From G965250275 sp965250275 (lineage in GTDB: Bacteria; Pseudomonadota; Alphaproteobacteria; Rhodobacterales; Rhodobacteraceae), in NCBI GenBank assembly GCA_965250275.1, contig OZ252297.1, positions 2,108,001 through 2,172,000 of the forward strand: 64,000 nt of DNA, written 5' to 3'. Shown piece by piece: positions 9,218 through 17,097 of this stretch. The notes below the pieces were generated by a model. That model ran no database searches. It saw nothing but the letters and a program-made list of their open reading frames with translations, and had not been told where the DNA came from. The position numbers and the translations under genes were made by a program. Every line of letters starts with the position of its first letter. The first letter of the stretch is position 1.

Positions 9218-10621
9218 ATGACACATTCCCACCGCGCGGCCAGTGACCTGCTGGCGGAGCTGAAGGACGGGACACTCACAGCCGCGGAGTTGATGGAGAG
9301 CACGCTCGCACGGATCGCCGAGGCCAACCCCAAGGTGAATGCGATCGTTGCCCTGCGCGAACGCTCGGAGCTGATGGCCGAAGCAGAAGCCAAGGATGCC
9401 GAGGGAGCCCAGGGGCCGCTTCATGGTCTGCCCATCGCGGTAAAGGACTTGGCGATGGTGGAAGGGATCACTTCGACGTCAGGATCGCCGTTGTTTCGCG
9501 ATCATGTCCCGGACTCCGATGAGTTGATCGCGGCCCGAATGCGCGATGCTGGCGCCATTCTGATCGGTAAGACCAATGTGCCAGAGTTCGGGCTTGGTTC
9601 GCACACCTTCAACCCGGTCTATGGCATCACACGCAATCCGTATGACGCCGCCTATACCTGCGGCGGATCATCCGGCGGTGCCGCCGTTTCGTTGGCGACA
9701 GGCATGACCGCGCTGGCTGATGGGTCGGACATGATGGGCAGCCTTCGCAATCCGGCGGCGTGGAACAATGTCTATGGGCTGAGGCCAAGCTGGGGGCTGG
9801 TGCCGTCGGAATCCGAAGGCGAGACCTTCCTGCACCAGATGAGCACGTTGGGTCCGATGGCCCGCAGTCCGCAGGACATCGCTTTGCTGCTCGATGTGAT
9901 TGCTGGTCCCGATCCGGCGCAGCCGCACGGCGTGGTCCAGGACCCGGCCGCACCAATTGTCGCGGCGGATTTGACCGGGAAGCGAATTGGTTGGCTTGGC
10001 GACTGGGGCGGCGCGTTTCCCATGGACGAGGGGATCTTGTCACTCTGTGAAACAGCCGTTGATGTGCTCGGTGATCTGGGTGCCGAGGTGGTGCCTGTCG
10101 CGCCGCCGTTCTCTGCCGATGCCATGTGGGACAGCTGGATCACCTTGCGGTCGTGGCAGGTTGGTATGGGTTTGGCGCCGCTTTTGGCAGAAGGCCGCGC
10201 AGAGCTGAAGGAAACAGCGATCTGGGAGGTCGAGCGCGGATTGGCCATGTCTGCCGCCGACGTGCACCGGGCAAGCGAAATCCGCTCCGACTGGTTCAGG
10301 AGTGCGGCACAGCTTTTTGAATCTTATGACGCCTTGGTGCTGCCTTGCACGCAGGTCTGGCCCTTTGACGTCGACACGGAGTACCCGACCGAGATCGCCG
10401 GTGTCGCCATGGACACCTACCATCGCTGGATGCAGGCGATGATCCCGGTCAGTCTGATCGGGTTGCCCGCTTTGGCCATGCCGGCTGGATTTGGCGTGAA
10501 CGGGTTGCCGTGCGGCATACAGATGTTTGGCCGACGTGGCAGCGACGCCGCCTTGCTGGCGATGGGGGCCGCCTATGACAATGCAACCCGGTGGACCCAG
10601 ACACGTCCACCATCGATCTGA
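9218..10621 (+). CDS. amidase signature family protein
   Basis: This 467-residue cytoplasmic enzyme is of the amidase-signature family (GatA, fatty-acid amide hydrolase, aryl-acylamidase). The Ser-cisSer-Lys triad elements are visible: the lysine in GLPIAVKDLA, the cis-serine in CGGSSGGAAV and the nucleophile region ADGSDMMGSLRNPAAW. It is probably a stand-alone amidase and not the GatA subunit, because no gatB or gatC is adjacent and GatA normally shows a GSDTGGSIR-type motif in place of GSDMMGSLR. The start at 9218 is preceded by GGAAAGG. A DUF2189 membrane-protein gene follows after 13 bp and is probably cotranscribed. The amide substrate is unknown. Confidence 0.9.
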   Translation: MTHSHRAASDLLAELKDGTLTAAELMESTLARIAEANPKVNAIVALRERSELMAEAEAKDAEGAQGPLHGLPIAVKDLAMVEGITSTSGSPLFRDHVPDSDELIAARMRDAGAILIGKTNVPEFGLGSHTFNPVYGITRNPYDAAYTCGGSSGGAAVSLATGMTALADGSDMMGSLRNPAAWNNVYGLRPSWGLVPSESEGETFLHQMSTLGPMARSPQDIALLLDVIAGPDPAQPHGVVQDPAAPIVAADLTGKRIGWLGDWGGAFPMDEGILSLCETAVDVLGDLGAEVVPVAPPFSADAMWDSWITLRSWQVGMGLAPLLAEGRAELKETAIWEVERGLAMSAADVHRASEIRSDWFRSAAQLFESYDALVLPCTQVWPFDVDTEYPTEIAGVAMDTYHRWMQAMIPVSLIGLPALAMPAGFGVNGLPCGIQMFGRRGSDAALLAMGAAYDNATRWTQTRPPSI

Positions 10622-10634
10622 GGGAGACCGCCGC

Positions 10635-11411
10635 ATGACCCACGCCCCCGAGTTTGGTGCTCCGGACCTCAAGGCCGTAGACGGAAACATGCTGCGGCAA
10701 GCTTTGGCGATGGGTTGGTCAGACTTTCGGCGGGCGCCAGTCTATGGGATCATTTTCGCAGGAATTTATGTCCTTGGCGGGTGGGCCATGCTGTGGATCA
10801 CCCAAGTCACCGGGACGACCTATTGGCTTGTTCTTGCCGCGATCGGCTTTCCGCTGATCGGGCCTTTTGCCGCGGTTGGTCTTTACGAGGTGTCTCGTCG
10901 ATTGGGGGCCGGAGAGCCGCTAGTGGCGCGGGATGTCTTTGGCGTTGTTCTGAGCCAGAGCACACGGCAGCTGCCCTCGATCTGCGCCATCATCATCGTC
11001 GTCTTTTTGTTCTGGTTCTTTCTGGGCCACATGATCTTTGCGCTCTTCATGGGCCTGAGCACGATGACCAATGTTTCAACGTCTTACGAGGTGTTCTTGA
11101 CACCGAATGGCGTGATGATGCTTGCGGTTGGCACCGTCGTCGGCGCCCTATTTGCATTGTTGCTGTACATGATCACGGTGCTGTCCCTGCCGCTTTTGCT
11201 TGATAGAGAGATCGACTTCGTGACCGCGATGATCACCAGCTTTCAATATGTGAGATCTCATCCCGGACCGATGCTGATGTGGGCGGCCTTCATTGCCGCC
11301 ATCACATTTGCCGCGCTGATCCCGTACTTTTTGGGCCTGTTTGTGGTCTTGCCGTTGCTGGGGCATGCCACCTGGCACCTCTACAGTCTGATGAAGGCCG
11401 AGCCGGTTTAG
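10635..11411 (+). CDS. DUF2189 integral membrane protein
   Basis: This 258-residue protein resembles the DUF2189 family of predicted inner-membrane proteins. About six hydrophobic segments can be counted, beginning with YGIIFAGIYVLGGWAML and ending with LGLFVVLPLLGHATWHLY. The first 40 residues are soluble. The ATG at 10635 follows GGGAGA and is 13 bp after the amidase stop, suggesting cotranscription. The gene ends at 11411 and overlaps the last bases of the convergent small gene by 4 bp. The function of the family is not known to me; the sequence shows no catalytic or transport signature. Confidence 0.82.
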   Translation: MTHAPEFGAPDLKAVDGNMLRQALAMGWSDFRRAPVYGIIFAGIYVLGGWAMLWITQVTGTTYWLVLAAIGFPLIGPFAAVGLYEVSRRLGAGEPLVARDVFGVVLSQSTRQLPSICAIIIVVFLFWFFLGHMIFALFMGLSTMTNVSTSYEVFLTPNGVMMLAVGTVVGALFALLLYMITVLSLPLLLDREIDFVTAMITSFQYVRSHPGPMLMWAAFIAAITFAALIPYFLGLFVVLPLLGHATWHLYSLMKAEPV

Positions 11412-11626
11412 GGTAGCTCGCGCCCCATTGCGATCAATCGCGCCCGCAGCGGTTCTGCGCGTGGATCGCCCAGTTCCAGCGCAAACACGAAGGCATGGGT
11501 CAGGAAGAACCCCACCGCCGTCTCATCATCGGAGGCGTGATCCGCCGCCTCGGTATAGAGTGCCACGAGCGCGGGCCGATCGTCCGCGGCATGCGCGGCG
11601 AGAAGCCGCGCGTCCAGATCATTCAT
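11408..11626 (-). CDS. small hypothetical protein coupled to Rieske oxygenase
   Basis: A 72-residue acidic, alanine-rich protein predicted to be all helical (LDARLLAAHAADDRPALVALY). Its ATG overlaps the stop of the upstream Rieske oxygenase gene by 4 bp, so it is translationally coupled to it. No signal peptide or membrane segment is present. I do not recognise a family. The coupling suggests a role with the oxygenase, for instance as an accessory or stability factor, but this is inference only. The alternative, that it is a chance ORF, is less likely because the overlap is exact and codon use (strong third-position GC) matches the neighbours. Confidence 0.7.
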   Translation of the reverse strand: MNDLDARLLAAHAADDRPALVALYTEAADHASDDETAVGFFLTHAFVFALELGDPRAEPLRARLIAMGRELP

Positions 11627-12780
11627 TCCGCGGCAGTTTCCAGCGACCGGTGCGCCCCGATCTTCGCCGCCACCCAGTCATGGAAGAGATGGGTTGGGCC
11701 GTCCATCACGGGAGAGAAGTGCCCCCCATCGAAGCCGGGCGCCTGGCGGCCACGCTGCATCCCTTCGACCACAAAAATGTCTTCTTCGAACACCAACTTC
11801 CATTGTTCGCTGTTGCGAACCCGCAGATCGACGTCTGTGTCGGGATCCGCGTAGTAAAGGTGAATGTGTTCTGTTGTGCGGCTTTGTGCCTCGGGCACAA
11901 GGATGATGGCAAACGCATGGTCCCGGTGCACGCCCAACAGAACATTTGGGAAAACGGCAATGTATTCAGCGGCAGTGTCCCATTTTGCGGCAAGCCCTTC
12001 GAAATCCGGGAACACGGACCCGTCTTCGGCTTTCAACTGCCTGTAGACCAGCGTGCCCTGGCCGGAGTATTCGCCCGGCTCTTCGATGTGGTAGTGATCC
12101 TCCAGCCGGGAGTAGCTGTTCAATCCCGGATGCACCCAGGGCAGGTGGTAGCTCTCGCAGAAGTTCTCCACCGCGAGTTTCCAGTTGCTCTCGACCGTAA
12201 GCTGGAACCTGCTTTCGGGGCCACCGTGATAAAGCGGGACATCAAACTCCTTCCAACGTGCGATCAGCGGCGCCATGGCCTCTTCGAAGGGCAGGGCGTC
12301 GCCGCTCACATTGATCCAGACCACATCGCGCCAGATATGACTGCGCACTTCGATCAGGCCTAACAGGGCCCGGTCGATGCCGTCGTGGGTGTTCTGACCG
12401 GGACCGCCGACATGGGGCGTGCTGACAAGCCGGCCGTCGGTGGCATAGCACCAGCTATGATAAGGACAGCGGATGGCGCCTTCGATCTTGCGCGGCTCAG
12501 CGACCAGGATCATGCCTCGGTGGCGGCAAATGTTCTGAAACACCCGAACGTTGTCCTGACGGTCGCGGATCAACAACAACGGCATACCCAGAAAGGTCAT
12601 CGGCACGGCGTCCCCCGGCTCGGGGACATCGGCAGCCACGGCGAGGCCGGCCCATTGGCTGGCCAGCAGCGCCTGGTTTTCTTCCGCAAACACTGATGGA
12701 TCGGTGTAGTGCGCATTCGGCAGTCCGTGGGCTTCGGCGATGGGACGGCGAACGGCGGACAAATCGGTAACGCTGGACAT
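11623..12780 (-). CDS. Rieske (2Fe-2S) aromatic-ring-hydroxylating oxygenase alpha subunit
   Basis: This 385-residue oxygenase carries an N-terminal Rieske domain with CRHRGMIL and CPYHSWCY (C-x-H ... C-x2-H) and a C-terminal mononuclear-iron domain with the bridging region ENFCESYHLPWVHPGL. Both histidines of the ferrous site appear here; the aspartate should lie further on. Length and motifs resemble the carnitine, choline or glycine-betaine monooxygenase group more than two-subunit dioxygenases. No ferredoxin reductase or beta subunit gene is adjacent. A 72-codon gene is coupled downstream, and an XRE-type regulator gene lies 99 bp upstream on the same strand. The substrate is unknown. Confidence 0.9.
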   Translation of the reverse strand: MSSVTDLSAVRRPIAEAHGLPNAHYTDPSVFAEENQALLASQWAGLAVAADVPEPGDAVPMTFLGMPLLLIRDRQDNVRVFQNICRHRGMILVAEPRKIEGAIRCPYHSWCYATDGRLVSTPHVGGPGQNTHDGIDRALLGLIEVRSHIWRDVVWINVSGDALPFEEAMAPLIARWKEFDVPLYHGGPESRFQLTVESNWKLAVENFCESYHLPWVHPGLNSYSRLEDHYHIEEPGEYSGQGTLVYRQLKAEDGSVFPDFEGLAAKWDTAAEYIAVFPNVLLGVHRDHAFAIILVPEAQSRTTEHIHLYYADPDTDVDLRVRNSEQWKLVFEEDIFVVEGMQRGRQAPGFDGGHFSPVMDGPTHLFHDWVAAKIGAHRSLETAAE

Positions 12781-12879
12781 GAGGACCTCTCGTTAGAACT
12801 CCTGCACTGTCCTTTGGGCTGGGTCGCGCTGCATGGTCATCCGCGACGCGGCTTTTCTCACTGCGACATTGTTGCGAGA

Positions 12880-13677
12880 TCAGCGGAACGGGTCCGCAGG
12901 CTGCAGCAGGCGACGATGAAAGGGCATCAGCGCGTCGGCGTCCAGAAGGCCGGCATCGCGCGCGGCGACACGTGCGTCGCGCCAGCTTGTGCCCAGGTGC
13001 TCGTACACCATTCGTACGGCGCGCGTGCCCGACGCTGTTTCGCGGACCGTTCGGGTGACATATCCAACCCAAAAATTGTTCTCCAGCGAGGCAACGCGGG
13101 ACAGGTAGTTGAACGAGCAGGTCATGGCGTTCTGGCGAGAGATCAGCATTGCGATCCCGTCTTCCTGACGCGTGATAAAGCCGCGGAACTCCCTGTTCTT
13201 CGCGTCAGCGCTTAACCCCTGCTGGCGCATTGCTTCCTTGGCCTCAAAACCCCGAACATAGGTCGTGCCGTCCACCCGGAAGACATAGACCACACCCACC
13301 GCAAACTGGGTGCTGTTGACGAAGCTGCGGCGGGAAAACCGATAGAAGCCAAGCGGGAAGACGTAATCGGGGATATCCACCACACCCGCGCCGACAAAAT
13401 CACCTAAGATCGGTCCGGTCAGGACATCTCTGCGCGTGTTGAGCGTCGCGACCGGTTCCAGCAAGATCCGGGAGTCGACGCCAAAGAAAGAGCAGATGCG
13501 ATCCAGCACATCGGGTCTGGGAAAGCTCTCGCCTGAAAGGTATCGGTTGAACTGTGTGCGATTGATCCCGAGCTGGCGCGACAGTTCCGAGATAGAGCGG
13601 TAATTCTGCGACAAAGCGCGAAGATTTTCGCCAAACATGCTGCGGAGTTCTGCGGGGCTTCGGGCGGATTTTGTCAT
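12880..13677 (-). CDS. XRE-type helix-turn-helix transcriptional regulator
   Basis: A 265-residue regulator with an N-terminal XRE/Cro-like HTH (ISELSRQLGINRTQFNRYL, about residues 25-50) and a long C-terminal region without a family I can name. The C-terminal part has hydrophobic and aromatic stretches (FYRFSRRSFVNSTQFAVG) compatible with a small-ligand domain. The ATG at 13677 is used because the upstream extension has no family-like sequence. It lies 99 bp upstream of the Rieske gene on the same strand and may control it. The promoter side holds a perfect inverted repeat at 13733-13754, a candidate autoregulatory operator. Confidence 0.82.
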   Translation of the reverse strand: MTKSARSPAELRSMFGENLRALSQNYRSISELSRQLGINRTQFNRYLSGESFPRPDVLDRICSFFGVDSRILLEPVATLNTRRDVLTGPILGDFVGAGVVDIPDYVFPLGFYRFSRRSFVNSTQFAVGVVYVFRVDGTTYVRGFEAKEAMRQQGLSADAKNREFRGFITRQEDGIAMLISRQNAMTCSFNYLSRVASLENNFWVGYVTRTVRETASGTRAVRMVYEHLGTSWRDARVAARDAGLLDADALMPFHRRLLQPADPFR

Positions 13678-13732
13678 TTCTGAACAGTCATTTGGTATTG
13701 GTCGTTTTGTGACAATGAAGGAAAAACCGGGC

Positions 13733-13754
13733 AGAGATTCCACTGGGAATCTCT
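13733..13754. promoter_or_regulatory. perfect inverted repeat, candidate operator
   Basis: AGAGATTCC at 13733-13741 and GGAATCTCT at 13746-13754 are exact reverse complements separated by ACTG. It lies between the XRE regulator gene (minus strand, start 13677) and the divergent gene starting at 13908. No T-run follows on either side, so an operator is more likely than a terminator. The protein that binds it is unknown; the adjacent XRE regulator is the obvious candidate. Confidence 0.5.
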
Positions 13755-13907
13755 GAAATGACACTATTTAGCGTCAACCCTGACGCCAGTTCAGGTCACC
13801 AACGTACTGTGATGGACACAAAATGCAAGCCAGCGACGCTCAGTTAGTCATGTTTGGTCTGCCGGATTTATTTCAAGATCGCACATAAGAACAAAACGGG
13901 ACGGAAA

Positions 13908-14261
13908 ATGATTGGCGTAGTTCTCTGGAGCGATCCGGCAGACCGCAAAGCGGTCATTTGGTGCGAAGACCACGGCGAATTGGCGTTCTACCACCAGCCG
14001 GAAGAAGACCCGAAAGACATGGCACTGGACCCCGGTGATCTGGTGCGTTTCGACGTGTCTGTCGAGCAAAAGCTGCGCCTTGCGCACAATCCGAAACTTG
14101 TGGCCGAAGCGGCTTTTCAGGCATTGCCGGATCAGATTGACCTGTCAGACGGGGTTGTGATGGGTCGGTCACGAACAGCCGGAATTCATCCCATTCCGGT
14201 GCGACGGACTAGTCACGCTGCATCTTCGGTCGATCATCCGGTCAAGCGGCGCGTCACTTAG
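13908..14261 (+). CDS. conserved small protein of unknown function
   Basis: This 117-residue protein begins MIGVVLWSDPADRKAVIWC and has the look of a small OB-like or cold-shock-like beta-rich domain (AVIWCEDHGELAFYH) common as a hypothetical gene in Rhodobacteraceae. The start at 13908 is chosen because family-like sequence begins there and GACGGA precedes it; an upstream ATG at 13854 would add unrelated residues. The C-terminal 35 residues are polar and basic (VRRTSHAASS, VKRRVT) and probably disordered. The stop overlaps the end of the convergent ilvH gene by 4 bp. No function can be assigned. Confidence 0.68.
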   Translation: MIGVVLWSDPADRKAVIWCEDHGELAFYHQPEEDPKDMALDPGDLVRFDVSVEQKLRLAHNPKLVAEAAFQALPDQIDLSDGVVMGRSRTAGIHPIPVRRTSHAASSVDHPVKRRVT

Positions 14262-14818
14262 TCGCCCCGCGACAAAGCAGCGACTCCCGTTCGTGCAATT
14301 TCCGCCAGTCCGAGGGGGCGCATCAAATCGGCAAAAGCGTCGATCTTGTCAGGCGCGCCCGTGATTTCGAAGACAAAGCTCGAAAGCGTGCTGTCCACCA
14401 CATTGGCGCGAAAGATATCCGCGAGTCTCAGGGCCTCGACCCGTTTGTCGCCCGCGCCGACAACCTTCAGCATCGCAAGCTCGCGTTCCACCGAGGGCCC
14501 TTCGGTCGTCAGGTCATGGACTTCGTGCACAGATACAATGCGCCCCAGCTGCGCCTTGATCTGTTCGATGACCTGGGGTGTCCCTGTGGTCACGACAGTG
14601 ATCCGGCTCAGATGTCCGGTATGATCCACCTCGGCCACTGTCAGGCTTTCGATGTTGTAACCGCGCCCGGAAAAGAGCCCGATCACGCGGGCCAGAACGC
14701 CGGCTTCGTTGTCGACCAGCACCGCGAGTGTGTGGCGCTCCTCGACATCCGAAAAGGTCGGGCGCAGGTTGTAGGCGGAGTGCTTGGTGGCACCTTTTTT
14801 GATTTGTAGGGCGGACAT
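14258..14818 (-). CDS. ilvH: acetolactate synthase small (regulatory) subunit
   Basis: The 186-residue regulatory subunit of acetohydroxyacid synthase binds IlvB and confers valine feedback control in branched-chain amino-acid synthesis. The N-terminal ACT domain is clear (HTLAVLVDNEAGVLARVIGL, GRGYNIESLTV), followed by the ALS small-subunit C-terminal domain (RELAMLKVV, FEITGAPDKIDAF). The ATG at 14818 follows AAGGAAAGAG. It lies 69 bp downstream of ilvB on the same strand and is expected to be on the attenuated ilv transcript. Length is slightly above the roughly 160 residues of the enterobacterial small subunits because of an N-terminal tail of about 25 residues. Confidence 0.95.
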   Translation of the reverse strand: MSALQIKKGATKHSAYNLRPTFSDVEERHTLAVLVDNEAGVLARVIGLFSGRGYNIESLTVAEVDHTGHLSRITVVTTGTPQVIEQIKAQLGRIVSVHEVHDLTTEGPSVERELAMLKVVGAGDKRVEALRLADIFRANVVDSTLSSFVFEITGAPDKIDAFADLMRPLGLAEIARTGVAALSRGD

Positions 14819-14887
14819 CGTATCTCTTTCCTTAGGAGCGCAACCCGCTTTGGGAAAACCCAACTGCCGCGAGTTTGCGCGTCTTGA

Positions 14888-16639
14888 TTACACCAGCACC
14901 GATCCTTTGGAGTCGATGACGCCCTGCGTTTCAGCTTCTCCAAGCAACATTTCGTTGTGGGCTTTTCCGGACGGGATCATGGGGAAGCAGTTCTCGTGCT
15001 TTTCGACCAGACAGTCAAAGATCACCGGGCCGTCATAGTTGATCATCTCCATGATGGCGTCATCCAGATCCGCGGGGTCCTTGCAGATGATCCCTTTGGC
15101 GCCGAAGGCTTCGGCCAGTTTGACGAAGTCGGGCAGGGCGTCAGACCACGAATGGGAATAGCGCTCGCCATGCAAGAGCTCCTGCCACTGCCGCACCATC
15201 CCGAGCCGCTCGTTGTTCAGGATGAACTGCTTGACAGGCAAACGATACTGAACCGCCGTGCCCATTTCCTGCATGTTCATCAGCCAGGAGGCTTCACCAG
15301 CGACATTGATCACCAGCGCATCGGGATGCGCCATCTGAACGCCGATGGAGGCCGGAAAGCCATAGCCCATGGTCCCGAGGCCCCCGGATGTCATCCAGCG
15401 GTTCGGATCCTCAAAGTTCAGATACTGCGCCGCCCACATCTGATGCTGTCCGACCTCGGTGCAGATGTAGCGATCATGGTCCTTGGTCAGCGCCTCCAGA
15501 CGCTGCAGTGCATGTTGTGGTTTGATCGTGGTTTCGCTGTTCGTGAACCCAAGGCAGTTAACCTTGCGCCAGTCGTCGATCTGCGCGTGCCACTTGGCCA
15601 GCGCCTCTGTATTGGTCTTGCGGCCACGGGCCTTCCAAATCTTCAGGATGTCTTCCAGAACATGCGCGACGTCACCCACGATGGGGATATCCGTCTTGAT
15701 CACTTTGTTGATCGAGGAGGGGTCGATATCGATATGCGCTTTCTGGGACTTCGGGCTGAACGCGTCGATCCGACCCGTGATCCGGTCATCGAACCGTGCG
15801 CCGATATTGATCATCAAATCGCAGTCATGCATGGCGAGGTTGGCCTCGTACAAACCATGCATACCCAGCATGCCCAGCCAATTCTTGCCTGAGGCGGGGT
15901 AGGCCCCGAGGCCCATCAATGTCGAGGTGATGGGGATGCCCGTGGCATCAACCAGTTCGCGCAACAGCTGACTGGCGGCGCGGCCGGAATTGATCACGCC
16001 GCCGCCCGTATAGAAAAGCGGACGTTTCGCCTTCTCCATCGCGGCGACGAGCTCTGTGATCTCCTCCAGATCGCCTTTCAGCCTGGGCTGATACCGTGAG
16101 GCAGACGCCTTTGGCGGCGCATAGGTGCCGGTTGCAAACTGAACGTCCTTCGGAACGTCGACGAGGACCGGGCCGGGACGGCCTGCGGTGGCGACGTGAA
16201 ACGCCTCGTGAATAACTGGAGAAAGCTGATCGGTGTCTTTGACCAGCCAGTTGTGTTTGGTGCAGGGCCGGGTGATCCCGATTGTATCGGCCTCCTGAAA
16301 GGCATCCGACCCGATCATGAAGGTCGGCACCTGACCGGTCAGGACAACGATTGGAATGGAATCCATCAGCGCATCCGTCAGGCCCGTGACGGCATTTGTC
16401 GCGCCGGGGCCCGAGGTCACCAGCACTACACCCGGCTTGCCCGTGGCGCGGGCATAACCTTCGGCGGCGTGCACAGCGCCTTGTTCATGGCGCACCAGGA
16501 TATGCCGAATATCGTTTTGCAGGAAAATCTCGTCATAGATGGGCAGGACGGCACCACCGGGATATCCAAATACCGTGTCGACACCCTGATCCTTCAGGGC
16601 TGTGACAACCATTTTTGCTCCGGTCATTTGTCGTGTCAT
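14888..16639 (-). CDS. ilvB: acetolactate synthase large (catalytic) subunit
   Basis: The 583-residue catalytic subunit of acetohydroxyacid synthase condenses pyruvate with pyruvate or 2-oxobutyrate, using ThDP, Mg and FAD, the first common step of Val, Leu and Ile synthesis. The ThDP glutamate is in VRHEQGAVHAAEGYAR, and the ThDP/Mg motif region reads GEASWLMNMQEM rather than the usual GDGSFLMN. The start at 16639 (MTRQMTGAKMV) follows GGAG; an in-frame ATG at 16675 sits inside the attenuator T-run and is unlikely. The gene is preceded by a leader peptide and terminator, so its transcription should depend on branched-chain aminoacyl-tRNA supply. ilvH follows on the same strand. Confidence 0.96.
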   Translation of the reverse strand: MTRQMTGAKMVVTALKDQGVDTVFGYPGGAVLPIYDEIFLQNDIRHILVRHEQGAVHAAEGYARATGKPGVVLVTSGPGATNAVTGLTDALMDSIPIVVLTGQVPTFMIGSDAFQEADTIGITRPCTKHNWLVKDTDQLSPVIHEAFHVATAGRPGPVLVDVPKDVQFATGTYAPPKASASRYQPRLKGDLEEITELVAAMEKAKRPLFYTGGGVINSGRAASQLLRELVDATGIPITSTLMGLGAYPASGKNWLGMLGMHGLYEANLAMHDCDLMINIGARFDDRITGRIDAFSPKSQKAHIDIDPSSINKVIKTDIPIVGDVAHVLEDILKIWKARGRKTNTEALAKWHAQIDDWRKVNCLGFTNSETTIKPQHALQRLEALTKDHDRYICTEVGQHQMWAAQYLNFEDPNRWMTSGGLGTMGYGFPASIGVQMAHPDALVINVAGEASWLMNMQEMGTAVQYRLPVKQFILNNERLGMVRQWQELLHGERYSHSWSDALPDFVKLAEAFGAKGIICKDPADLDDAIMEMINYDGPVIFDCLVEKHENCFPMIPSGKAHNEMLLGEAETQGVIDSKGSVLV

Positions 16640-16675
16640 CTGCTTGCTCCATCCGAGACACTGCGTTTTGCGCAT

Positions 16676-16743
16676 AAAAAAGCCCCCGATGATGACGGGG
16701 GCGCATGGGTTGGATTATGGTGTTCCGTTACCGGCCCATGCGC
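16676..16743 (-). promoter_or_regulatory. ilv attenuator: terminator and alternative pairing segment
   Basis: On the minus strand the RNA can fold into GCCCCCG (16702-16696) and CGGGGGC (16688-16682) with a 7-nt loop, followed by six U (16681-16676): an intrinsic terminator. A competing pairing joins GCGCATGGG in the leader coding region (16743-16735) with CCCATGCGC (16709-16701); the second arm runs into the 5' arm of the terminator by two bases. Ribosome stalling at the Leu/Val/Ile codons would leave the first segment free and favour read-through; complete translation would mask it and favour termination. This is the classical attenuation layout, read from sequence only. Confidence 0.85.
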
Positions 16744-16775
16744 GTTGTTCCTACAATTACGACTAGCGTAGTCAT
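16728..16775 (-). CDS. ilvBH leader peptide
   Basis: A 15-residue ORF reading MTTLVVIVGTTRMGR. Codons 4-8 are Leu-Val-Val-Ile-Val, the three products of the pathway controlled downstream, as expected for a regulatory leader peptide. An AAGGAAG ribosome site lies about 6 nt upstream of the ATG at 16775. The stop falls just after the segment that can pair with the terminator 5' arm, which is the geometry needed for attenuation. Confidence 0.88.
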   Translation of the reverse strand: MTTLVVIVGTTRMGR

Positions 16776-16801
16776 CGAGACTTCCTTTTGCGTGCGCGGA
16801 G

Positions 16802-16828
16802 ATTATGAGGGCCGGCCAAGGGCGTCAA
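16802..16828 (-). promoter_or_regulatory. putative ilv leader promoter
   Basis: On the minus strand TTGACG (16828-16823) and CATAAT (16807-16802) match sigma-70 -35 and -10 consensus at five of six positions each, with a spacer of 15 nt, slightly short. Transcription would begin about 20 nt before the leader-peptide ATG. This is a sequence match only. Confidence 0.5.
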
Positions 16829-17031
16829 CCGACAATTCGTTAAAATATATGATCTTTGGCCGAAGTTTTTTGACACTTTGTTGCGAGGCAGCATCTCTGG
16901 CCGCAATAATCAGTAATTTGGGAGTGCTCCGTCGATCTCTGGCAATGCTGGGTCGTGCCAAATCGAGTGCGGACTCGCGCGATGCAGGCTGATAGACTCA
17001 GTAGGCGCAGCGTTGAAAGGGAACCAAACGC

Positions 17032-17094
17032 ATGATGTTCGTCGGTCATCAGGAAACCACCTGGCATTTGATCTCTCTGCTGGTCGGGACGTAA
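17032..17094 (+). CDS. short upstream ORF before VOC gene
   Basis: A 20-codon ORF (MMFVGHQETTWHLISLLVGT) with an AAAGGGAA ribosome site about 8 nt before its ATG at 17032. Its TAA lies 3 bp before the ATG of the VOC gene at 17098, a spacing that suggests translational coupling. No functional peptide sequence is recognised; the role is probably regulatory if real. The rest of the stretch from 16829 to 17031 shows no gene I can support. Confidence 0.4.
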   Translation: MMFVGHQETTWHLISLLVGT

Positions 17095-17097
17095 CCC

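Noticed and set aside
16640..16675. Earlier ilvB start at 16675
   Set aside because: The ATG lies in the terminator U-run without a ribosome site; 16639 has GGAG upstream and matches the family.
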